A DNA stretch of 13,028 nucleotides, taken from the NCBI GenBank assembly GCA_000482145.1, contig AUXH01000544.1, positions 1 through 13,028 of the forward strand. Direction: 5' to 3'. The notes under the pieces are model-generated. The model saw only the letters and a program-made list of their open reading frames with translations, searched no databases and was not told the origin of the DNA. Source of the stretch: Strigomonas culicis. Taxonomy: Eukaryota > Euglenozoa > Kinetoplastea > Trypanosomatida > Trypanosomatidae. The position numbers and the translations under genes were made by a program. Positions 1-6,816 of this stretch are shown here, in pieces. How positions within the stretch are numbered: position 1 is the first letter of the stretch; every line of letters begins with the position of its first letter.

Positions 1-796
1 TATAAAAGAAGGAAAAAAGTCTGAAACTTCCATGCTATTGTAGACTTTCTCTTTTTTTTTTTTGATACTTTTTTTTTTTGCGTGTGTGTCGTTTTAATAA
101 TAAATAACCTATTCTCACTTTATATCACATTTTCTTTTTCTTCGTTCCCTTTTCTCCACCCTTCTTCTTTTTCTTTCCGTTTTTTTTTTTTAAATAATAA
201 TAACAAATTTGGTGTGCTTTAATACAGAACAGTAATTAGTAATGATATTAAAGAATGAAAAAAAAAAAAAACTAGTGACTGTGCCGAAAACGTGCGTTTG
301 TTTTTTCTAAAGAGAAATAAGTCGATTATAATTGTTCAAGCATTTAGACCTCTTGTGAACGTTTTTTTGTCTTACTTTCCTTTCCTCTGTATGCGGAAAA
401 TGGAAATGTGGAAATGCTGTATTTATAATTATATATTCTCTCTTTTTTTTTTCATTCTTTATTACTAATTTGTAACGTAACTAAGTTCTATATAATATAT
501 AAACACATTTTATTCGCGTTGATGACACCATCTTTTTTCTCTTATTGTTTCCTGTTCGCATGCAATGATCCCTGCAGGCGTTCCATGGAAGCGAAAGGAG
601 ATGATATATTGTATATACATATATGGGTGTATGCACCTTTGGCCCTGTTTTGCTACGCCTCTCTTCCTTCACTCTTTCCTTTCCATCCACTACAGATTTC
701 ACATACAGCTCCCTTTTCCTGTCTTTTCCATCTTCCCGTTGCTACGGCAAGCGTTCTCCCCACCCCTTCACTGTATCCAACGGAGTGCCGGACATC
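1..796. other. AT-rich spacer upstream of the U-box/CCCH gene
   Basis: No convincing gene was found on either strand. The first 500 bases are very AT-rich, with many T-runs and a few A-runs, as expected for the 3' UTR and spacer of a trypanosomatid array. Open frames here are T-rich translations with F/S/L-rich products and no domain. A frame open from an ATG at 623 joins the downstream gene, but its first 58 codons are the translated polypyrimidine tract and would be removed by trans-splicing at about 695. An upstream gene, if any, ends before the window. Confidence 0.7.
657..695 (+). promoter_or_regulatory. Predicted spliced-leader acceptor for the U-box/CCCH gene
   Basis: A C/T-rich tract (about 657-690) is followed by TACAG with AG at 694-695. 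This leaves a 101-nt leader to the ATG at 797 with no intervening ATG, so it also decides the start codon. Further AGs at 707-708 and 750-751, the latter after a second C/T tract, are possible alternatives. Inferred from the trypanosomatid rule that the first AG after the tract is usually used. Confidence 0.6.
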
Positions 797-1918
797 ATGA
801 ACAGTGCAGCGAAACCCTTTTATGGCAAAGGCACGCCTTCGGCCTACCAAGGCCGCGACGACGGTCGCATGCTCATGTGGGACGCGACGGGCACCTTCGA
901 GAAGAGCTTCAGCTCGCACATGGCGGAAATCCCCAAGCTGCTGGAGCTGGCGAGCAACCTCCACAGCGTGCTCGAGAACACGCGCGTGCTGTACAACGAT
1001 GCCGTCGCGAGTCGCGACGCGGCCTACCGCCGCCTGCAGGACGCGGACAACAAGCTGCTGCAGGTGGAGAACGTCGTGCACCGCTTCGCCACGGTGCAGG
1101 ACCCCGTCATCGCGAGCGACGGCTTCACCTACGAGCGGAAGGACATCACGCAGTACCTCAAGCAGTGTAGCGAGTCCAAGAGCAAGGCGTACTCGCAGCA
1201 GACGAAGGAGGAGCTGTCCGATGTGATTGTGAGCAACCTGTCCCTGAGCCGCCTCGTCGAGCTGCTGCGCAAGTACCGCGCCTCCGACACGCGCCCGCCG
1301 GTGAACCGCGGCGCCATCGCGTCCGGCAACCCCACGCGGCCCGGCAACTGGGCGGACGAGGAACAGGGCGGGCCCCGCGCGATGGAGGTGCCCGTGCCCG
1401 CGAGCGTGGCGGCAGCCGTGGCGGCAGCCGGCGGCAACGCCGCGGCCGGCGGCAGCCACCGCCGCTTTGACAACCCGAAGGGCAAGGCGGGCAGCAACAA
1501 CAACAGCACCACGACGAACCACGCGAACCCCAACAGCCTGGGCACCAAGCTGGCGCTGCACCCCTGCCTGCGCGTGTTCGGCACGTGCAACTTCATGGAC
1601 GACTGCACCTTCGCGAACTACCCCTACGGCGCCTGCCTCAACCACATCAAGGGCAAGTGCCGCTTTGGCCGCCAGTGCAAGGAGCTGCACGTCGACCCGC
1701 ACGACCCCGCCTTCAAGAACCCGCGCAGCCACCCCGCTGGGGGGCGCCAGGAGGACGCGAAGGAGCACGGCGCGGAGGACGACGCCGCGGCGCACAAGGA
1801 GGACAAGGCGGAGAAGAGCAGCAGCACGAACCTGCCCCCCTCCGAGGACGCGAAGCGGGAGGAGAAGACTGTGGAGGCGGAGACCGGCAGCGCGCACGAC
1901 GGCGACAAAAAAGAATAG
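797..1918 (+). CDS. U-box and CCCH zinc-finger protein
   Basis: Protein of 373 residues. Residues about 30-95 are helical and probably coiled coil. A U-box-like segment follows (about 96-155), recognised by DPVIASDGFTYER at 102-114 and a later NLSLSRLVELL stretch typical of the U-box C-terminal helix. Then comes an Ala/Gly-rich linker (about 195-240), a paired zinc-finger region at 257-298, and a charged, low-complexity tail from 299. The second finger is a canonical C-x7-C-x5-C-x3-H (C280, C288, C294, H298). The first is C-x6-C-x5-C-x3-N (C257, C264, C270, N274), with Asn in place of His. U-boxes recruit E2 enzymes in ubiquitin ligation and CCCH fingers commonly bind RNA, so a role linking RNA and ubiquitin control is inferred, not shown. 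The usual CPI-like segment before DPV is not recognisable, so ligase activity is uncertain. ATG 797 was chosen over ATG 623 because the earlier codons are pyrimidine tract. Confidence 0.85.
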   Translation: MNSAAKPFYGKGTPSAYQGRDDGRMLMWDATGTFEKSFSSHMAEIPKLLELASNLHSVLENTRVLYNDAVASRDAAYRRLQDADNKLLQVENVVHRFATVQDPVIASDGFTYERKDITQYLKQCSESKSKAYSQQTKEELSDVIVSNLSLSRLVELLRKYRASDTRPPVNRGAIASGNPTRPGNWADEEQGGPRAMEVPVPASVAAAVAAAGGNAAAGGSHRRFDNPKGKAGSNNNSTTTNHANPNSLGTKLALHPCLRVFGTCNFMDDCTFANYPYGACLNHIKGKCRFGRQCKELHVDPHDPAFKNPRSHPAGGRQEDAKEHGAEDDAAAHKEDKAEKSSSTNLPPSEDAKREEKTVEAETGSAHDGDKKE

Positions 1919-1934
1919 AAGAGGAGCGCGTAAG

Positions 1935-1935
<1 letters not shown>

Positions 1936-1971
<36 letters not shown>
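1936..1971. repeat. (CA)18 microsatellite
   Basis: An uninterrupted AC dinucleotide repeat of 18 units lies 17 bases after the stop codon of the U-box/CCCH gene, so it should sit in that gene's 3' UTR. The length is likely to vary between strains. Confidence 0.95.
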
Positions 1972-1973
<2 letters not shown>

Positions 1974-2599
1974 AGCACGTACACCCTTCTTCCTTTCCCC
2001 CGCGTCGTTTTCCTGTCAGTACAGTGTTGGACGTTGGAACGCGTCGCTTTTTCCCTTTTTGTCTTTTTTTTTTATGAGTGCTTTGCGAAGAACATGAAAC
2101 AGAAGCAGGAAAAAGAAAACAAATAAAAGGGAAAGAAACGGTGCATACTATTCAATCCATTTGGCGCATACGAAATACAAAGGATGCGAGTGTTATTGTT
2201 AATAATAATGATGATAATAAGAGTTGTACTGCAGGTGAAGCTGATATGCGGTGCGTGAAGGTCTGACGTGTATTTGTGTGTTTTTGGCCCATTGGAAAAG
2301 ACGATTCGAAAAGAAAGGAAAAATAATTGCAGAGGAAAAAGACTGCTGTGACACTTGACTGTTGATAACTATTTATCTTTCCCATACAGTGTCAATTATT
2401 CGTCTTTTTTTTTTACCCACGCCACAGTCTTTTTTTTTCCTTTAACGCTCTCAATTCTAACTTTTTTATTTTAATAATCATAATACTAATAACTGCGCTC
2501 AAGAAGAGGATGAATCTTCCATCTCTCCCTCTCTCTCTCCTGGTTTATTCTTGTCCGGAAGAACAAAAAACGAAAAGGAGACATCCATAATAACAAGGG

Positions 2600-2758
2600 A
2601 TGCACAATCCTCTAGCCGCTACTGCTTCTGTTGGACTGTGTGTTGATATTGTTGCTGGTGTTCTCACCATCTCATCATGCACGCACTCTCTCCATGCTTC
2701 TCGCTCTCCCCAATTCTCTGTTTACCGTCAAGCATCCCTTCTTGATTTGTTCGTTTAA
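2600..2758 (+). CDS. Possible small protein (52 aa), doubtful
   Basis: An ATG frame of 52 codons, ending in TAA at 2756-2758. It is unusual among spacer frames because it has the full local layout of a gene: a C/T tract at about 2517-2552, an AG at 2560-2561, then a 38-nt leader with no other ATG. Its composition is closer to balanced than the T-rich shadow frames. The product has a hydrophobic stretch at about residues 6-24 and no domain I recognise. It could instead be an upstream ORF in a long leader of the GDT1 mRNA, or chance. No function is proposed. Confidence 0.25.
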   Translation: MHNPLAATASVGLCVDIVAGVLTISSCTHSLHASRSPQFSVYRQASLLDLFV

Positions 2759-2819
2759 AGCCCTTTTTTTCTTTGTCGGTATTTGTGTTCGGTTTGGTCT
2801 TTCCTCATCGGCATTCCAA

Positions 2820-2915
2820 TTTCTGTTTTTCTGTCTTTGGTTTTGGACTTGCTTTTGTACCCCTTAACCGTTCACACTGAATCGACCACATACACACACA
2901 CACACACTTCACGAG
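2820..2915 (+). promoter_or_regulatory. Predicted spliced-leader acceptor for the GDT1 gene
   Basis: A T/C-rich tract (about 2820-2865) is followed by a stretch free of AG, including a (CA)8 run at 2892-2907, until AG at 2914-2915. The leader to ATG 2926 would be only 10 nt. The CA run lies between tract and acceptor and contains no AG, so it does not offer a competing site. Confidence 0.55.
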
Positions 2916-2925
2916 TGCTGCCGCG

Positions 2926-3681
2926 ATGACCACCATCACTGCCTCGCCTGGTTTCCTTGATGGGTTCGTCTCGTCCTTCTCCATGATTCTGGTGAGCGAG
3001 ATCGGCGACAAGACGTTCTTCATCGCCTGCCTCATGGCGATGCGGCACCCCAGGCTGACCGTGTACGTGGGCGCCGTGTCTGCCCTGGCGGCCATGACCG
3101 TGCTCTCGTCGCTGATGGGCGTGGCGGTCCCCAACGTGCTCTCCGTCCGCGTGACGCAAATGCTCGCCGTCTGCTTATTCTTTCTTTTCGGTGGCAAAAT
3201 TCTCTACGACGAGTTGATCAAGTCGAAGGACGGGGACGAGGATAGTGACGACGAGCGCGCGGAGGCGGAGGCGGTGCTGCGCCGGAAGGACCCAAAGGAC
3301 GCGGAGGAGACTGGAAGTGTCGGCTCCTCCGTGTACATGAGCAGCTCCGCACGCCGCTGGCGCCGCATCTTCAGCCCTGTCATGGTGGAGGCCTTCACTC
3401 TGACGTTTGTCGCCGAGTGGGGTGACCGCAGCCAGCTGGCCACCATCGCACTGGCGGCGGCCAAGAACCCTTACGCGGTAACCTTAGGTGGTGTGCTAGG
3501 TCATGCCACGTGCACGGCCGGTGCCGTGATAGGCGGCCAGCTGATTGCAGACCGTGTTTCGATGAAGACGGTTAATATTATCGGCGGCATCCTGTTCATT
3601 TTGTTTGGTGTGGGCACACTTATGGAAATCGTAAATGGAAGTAGCGATATTAATGATACTCATGCCACTAAAAAAGCCTAA
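2926..3681 (+). CDS. GDT1/TMEM165 family (UPF0016) cation/H+ exchanger
   Basis: Protein of 251 residues with the duplicated structure of the family. Two signature motifs face each other in pseudo-symmetric halves: EIGDKT at 25-30 and EWGDRS at 164-169. Six hydrophobic segments are visible, roughly 10-39, 44-69, 76-97, 153-176, 184-207 and 215-236. An acidic, hydrophilic loop (about 99-150) joins the halves. Members in yeast and animals act in the Golgi, exchanging Ca2+ or Mn2+ for H+ and supporting glycosylation; the acidic residues of the motifs bind the cation. The role here, in Golgi or in acidic vesicles, is inferred from the family. There is no obvious N-terminal signal peptide before the first membrane segment, so the chain is shorter at the N-terminus than human TMEM165. 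The last 30 or so codons are more AT-rich than the body. Confidence 0.93.
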   Translation: MTTITASPGFLDGFVSSFSMILVSEIGDKTFFIACLMAMRHPRLTVYVGAVSALAAMTVLSSLMGVAVPNVLSVRVTQMLAVCLFFLFGGKILYDELIKSKDGDEDSDDERAEAEAVLRRKDPKDAEETGSVGSSVYMSSSARRWRRIFSPVMVEAFTLTFVAEWGDRSQLATIALAAAKNPYAVTLGGVLGHATCTAGAVIGGQLIADRVSMKTVNIIGGILFILFGVGTLMEIVNGSSDINDTHATKKA

Positions 3682-4113
3682 GAAAGACTCGCGCATCATA
3701 TGCACATCCTTTTACATCCTACCCCTGTTTCCTTTTCCTTACTTTCTCTTTTTTTTTCTCCCTTTCTCAAATAAACAGATAATGCAACTAAATAATTAAT
3801 TCTCCTTCATAAGGAATCTACTAATTCTTCTTGAAGAAAGGAGAAGAAAAATATAGATCAAACTATATTGGGTACATAAAATACTTCTTGACGCTTTTTA
3901 GTTGTTCATTTGTTTTCTTTTAATTACTGCCTTTTATCTGCTGCTGAGATTCCACTATAGTGTATGCACGGAAGCTTATATACACTTTCCCCCCTCTCTC
4001 TCGTTGATTTAAGTCTCCGTGTTGCGTGAGTTTTTTTTTTACATCTTATTATTTTTTCATATACCATTAGAGTAACAAGGATTATACTTCAAACACATAC
4101 CACTTAAAACAAC
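3682..4113. other. Spacer between the GDT1 gene and IFT52
   Basis: AT-rich, no gene. A strong C/T tract at about 3719-3768 with AG at 3777-3778 lies close after the GDT1 stop. An ATG at 3782 follows but its frame closes after five codons. The proximal acceptor for IFT52 is at the right end. The first tract may help set polyadenylation or offer an alternative leader; this is inference. Confidence 0.6.
4031..4070 (+). promoter_or_regulatory. Predicted spliced-leader acceptor for IFT52
   Basis: Ten Ts (4031-4040) and a second T-rich stretch lead to CATTAG with AG at 4069-4070, with a further AG directly after at 4071-4072. The leader to ATG 4114 is about 43 nt and has no ATG. Confidence 0.6.
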
Positions 4114-6084
4114 ATGATGCTCGCTGGAAGCAAGCCCAAAGGTCGCTCGGTTCAGATTAGTGAGGACGTCCCAAGCAGCCCGACGGAGGACAAGAAGGAG
4201 TCTCTGAAAATATGCTTCAATGTTTGCCGTAAGGAGCTGTACCACCCCAACAAGGGTTTTAAGCAGCTCTCTCGCAAGCTCCGCCAGACGGCGACCGTGG
4301 AGGTGAACAAGGAGGACGTGACGGTGGAGCGACTGCTGCCCTTCGACGTTGTGGTGTTCGCCGCTCCCCAGGACAAGCTGACGGACGAGGACATGGCCGC
4401 CATCCGCGAGTACGTGGAGAAGGGCGGAGCCGCCGTGTTGCTCTTTGCGGACGGCCACAACGGACAGTACACGTACATCAACAAGGCGCTGGACGAATGG
4501 ACGGGCATCACCCTCAACGAGGACTGCGTAGTGCGCACCGTGATGCACAAGTACCTGCACCCCAAGGAGGTCTGCGTCACAAACGGCGTCACCAACCGCG
4601 CCATCAACAAGGCGGCGGGGAAGAACGTGGTGGGCGCCGGCGGCACGACAGACGGCAGCTCGCGCGGCGCGGCAGGCGGCTTCGGCGGCGCGGCCTCTAG
4701 CTTTGGCCGGACGGCAGCGACCCTCAACCGCACCGTTGCCGCCGGCACCGTCAATCCGAACAAGATGATGCAGATGATGCAGCAGCAGAGCGACGAGCGC
4801 CCCGAGGAGCCGTCGAGCCTGGTGTTCGTCTACCCGTACGGGCTGACCTTCAACGTGCAGCGACCCGCGATCCCCATCCTCAGCAGCGGCTTCATGGCGT
4901 ACCCGCTGAACCGGCCCATCGCGGCGGTGTGGGAGAGCCCTAGCGTAGTGGAGCACCTCGGCCGCCGCAAGCAGGGCAGACTGCTCGCCATCGGGTCCGC
5001 GCAGCTGCTGGAGGACGCGTGGATCGGCAAGGAGGAGAACGACGCGCTGGCGACGGTGCTCGTCGACTACCTCGCGCAGCGGGTGCGCCTCAACCAGATC
5101 GACGCGGAGGATCCGGACATCACGGACTACCACCACCTCCCCGACACCGCGTCGCTGGCTGACCACCTGCGCGTGGCGGTGGAGCAGCAGGAGGAGCTGC
5201 CGCGCGACTTCACCAAGCTGTTCGACCTCGAGACCTTCAAGCTCGACACGGACCACATCCCGGACGTCATGGAGGCGTACGAGAAGATTAACGTGAAGCT
5301 GGAGCCGCTGACGCTCATCCCGCCCGAGTTCCAGACGCCGCTGCCGCCGGTGAAGCCCGCGGTCTTCGGCCCCATCCACCGCGACCCGATGTGCCCCGCG
5401 CTCGATCTCTTCGACCTGGACGAGGAATTCGCGCCGGAGAAGGTGCGCCTGAGCCAGCTGACGAACAAGTGCAAGCCGGAGGACGTGGAGTTCTACATTG
5501 TGCAGGCCGCCGAGATCATGGGCGTCACCAAGAAGCTGCGCAGCCCCCGCAATCGCGACCCGCGCGCGCTGCTAGACTATGTGTTCCGCAAAGTAGTGCA
5601 GTATAGAAAGGTGAACGCGGCCGCCGGCGCGCGCAACTCCACCGCTAGCACGGGCCGCCGTGCGGAGTCGACCGACTCGAACGCGGCGGCGGCGGCGGCG
5701 GCCGAGAGTATGACGCGTGTCATCCGCGTCTCGACGCTGGACAACATGAAGTGCGACACGACCCCGTTTGACGAGAACCCGCGCTGGGTGCTCAACCTCG
5801 AGGCGAACTTCAGCAGCGGCTCCATCCAGGGCAGCATCCAGCTCCACGACAGCTCGTCGCGCTTCCCGTCGCAGGAGGCCCGCATCGAGGGCGAGATCAA
5901 GCCGCCGGGAGTGCAGGAGTACCCGATGGAGTGGGCCGTCGTCCTCGAGGATAACACCGGCAACACCGCCTTCTTCCTCTTCCTGGCGATGCTGCAGGGC
6001 AACCAGCTGCGCGGTGTTTGCGAGCAGGGAGGTGGTGGCGGCGGCAACACGCGCAACTTCCTTTACAATATCGAGGAACTATAA
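4114..6084 (+). CDS. IFT52: Intraflagellar transport protein IFT52
   Basis: A core subunit of the IFT-B complex, which carries cargo for flagellum assembly. The N-terminal GIFT-like domain begins near residue 30 (ICFNVCRKELYHPNKG) and holds the FDVVVFAAP and GGAAVLLFADG stretches. It is interrupted by a Gly/Ala/Thr-rich insert of about 70 residues (about 165-235), then resumes. The middle region from about 338 to 455 (YHHLPD at 339-344, later LDLFDLDEEFAPEK) matches the segment that contacts IFT88 in other species. The following helical part to about 505 corresponds to the IFT46-contacting end. Beyond it, an Ala-rich linker with seven Ala at 524-530 leads to an extra C-terminal segment (about 535-656) of beta-rich appearance, with six Gly at 639-644. 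At 656 residues it is far longer than human IFT52 (437). Start ATG 4114 is directly followed by a second ATG; either could serve. IFT80, another IFT-B subunit, follows. Confidence 0.93.
   Translation: MMLAGSKPKGRSVQISEDVPSSPTEDKKESLKICFNVCRKELYHPNKGFKQLSRKLRQTATVEVNKEDVTVERLLPFDVVVFAAPQDKLTDEDMAAIREYVEKGGAAVLLFADGHNGQYTYINKALDEWTGITLNEDCVVRTVMHKYLHPKEVCVTNGVTNRAINKAAGKNVVGAGGTTDGSSRGAAGGFGGAASSFGRTAATLNRTVAAGTVNPNKMMQMMQQQSDERPEEPSSLVFVYPYGLTFNVQRPAIPILSSGFMAYPLNRPIAAVWESPSVVEHLGRRKQGRLLAIGSAQLLEDAWIGKEENDALATVLVDYLAQRVRLNQIDAEDPDITDYHHLPDTASLADHLRVAVEQQEELPRDFTKLFDLETFKLDTDHIPDVMEAYEKINVKLEPLTLIPPEFQTPLPPVKPAVFGPIHRDPMCPALDLFDLDEEFAPEKVRLSQLTNKCKPEDVEFYIVQAAEIMGVTKKLRSPRNRDPRALLDYVFRKVVQYRKVNAAAGARNSTASTGRRAESTDSNAAAAAAAESMTRVIRVSTLDNMKCDTTPFDENPRWVLNLEANFSSGSIQGSIQLHDSSSRFPSQEARIEGEIKPPGVQEYPMEWAVVLEDNTGNTAFFLFLAMLQGNQLRGVCEQGGGGGGNTRNFLYNIEEL
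5683..5703 (+). repeat. GCG/GCC repeat coding seven alanines in IFT52
   Basis: Six GCG codons and one GCC encode Ala524-Ala530, within the low-complexity linker that separates the conserved part of IFT52 from its extra C-terminal segment. Such a repeat may vary in length between strains. Confidence 0.9.
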
Positions 6085-6816
6085 CGCACCTAAAAGAAGA
6101 TGATTGCTCCGTTTCTTTTTTTTTCTCCGTAACATTAAAAAGAAAGGAAAACACATATACATGTTACATATACATATACAATAATACGTGATATGAGACC
6201 ATGAAACGGTATGGTTTTTCAACAGAAGAGAAAAAAAAAGATTTATTGCGATCAGTAAGAGAGGGAAAAACACATAGTTTTCTTTTCTCTTTCCCTTTTT
6301 TTTTTCCATTAAAGAATGTAATGTGTATTACGAACGGTTTACTGGTGGTACTATCGTTTCTGTTGCAATAGAGTTTGTATGTATCTAGATCTAATAGTTT
6401 TTTTTTCTTGTCAGTCATTTCTGCATATGTAATTTTGTTTATATATTTTTTACTACTCTTCAGTTTATTGTTGTTGGCGCTTTTTTCTTCTTTTGTTTCT
6501 TATTTCCTTTCTACACGCTTTGTGTATCGCTCTATCTCTCTTGGTGCCCCTTCTAACTTACCTTCTCTTCTTTTGCGTGGTGTTGCGTACTAAAGAGAAA
6601 GGGAGTATGAAGGGGAAGTCGTTCTACAATGATGCGCATGCCAAATGTCCACTGCAATCATTTCTCTTTCTCTCTGTTCCTTTCATCTTTTTTTTTCTTT
6701 GGCTACAAAGGAACAACCATTATAATTGTTTTTTTTTCTTTACAAGTTTGCCTTTTCTTTGTTTTGGCCTTTAGAAATCAACACTCCTATACGACAAGCA
6801 GCAGCAAGAAGCACCG
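6085..6816. other. Spacer between IFT52 and IFT80
   Basis: AT-rich, no clear gene. The left half is A-rich with short AT repeats, as in a 3' UTR. A long C/T tract (about 6484-6585) ends in an AG at 6594-6595, followed by a 55-codon ATG frame (6607-6774) whose stop codon overlaps the proximal IFT80 acceptor. That frame is mostly translated T-run and was not accepted as a gene. Confidence 0.6.
6728..6774 (+). promoter_or_regulatory. Predicted spliced-leader acceptor for IFT80
   Basis: Two T-rich runs end in CTTTAG with AG at 6773-6774, leaving a 42-nt leader without ATG before the start at 6817. An earlier AG at 6745-6746 inside the tract, and the stronger unit ending at 6595, are alternatives. 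Confidence 0.6.

Larger units (their letters stand above)
1919..2925. other. Long spacer between the U-box/CCCH gene and the GDT1 gene
   Basis: The left part holds a (CA)n repeat at 1936-1971 and a T-rich tract at about 2047-2073, followed by A-rich sequence. Frames here that lack an ATG start (near 2078 and 2631) were not accepted. A C/T tract at about 2517-2552 with an AG at 2560-2561 precedes a short ATG frame at 2600-2758, listed separately as a doubtful small gene. The far right holds the acceptor region of the GDT1 gene. No RNA gene was recognised. Confidence 0.6.

Noticed and set aside
623..796. N-terminal extension of the U-box/CCCH protein from ATG 623
   Set aside because: These 58 codons translate a polypyrimidine tract and would be removed by trans-splicing near 695; ATG 797 is the first ATG after it.
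653..1984. Long open frame on the - strand opposite the U-box/CCCH gene
   Set aside because: Shadow of GC-rich codons; Arg/Val/Leu/Ala-rich with no domain, and part of it is the translated CA repeat.
2631..2867. Hydrophobic 78-codon frame before the GDT1 gene
   Set aside because: It begins with TTG rather than ATG, and its Phe/Leu richness comes from the T-rich acceptor tract.
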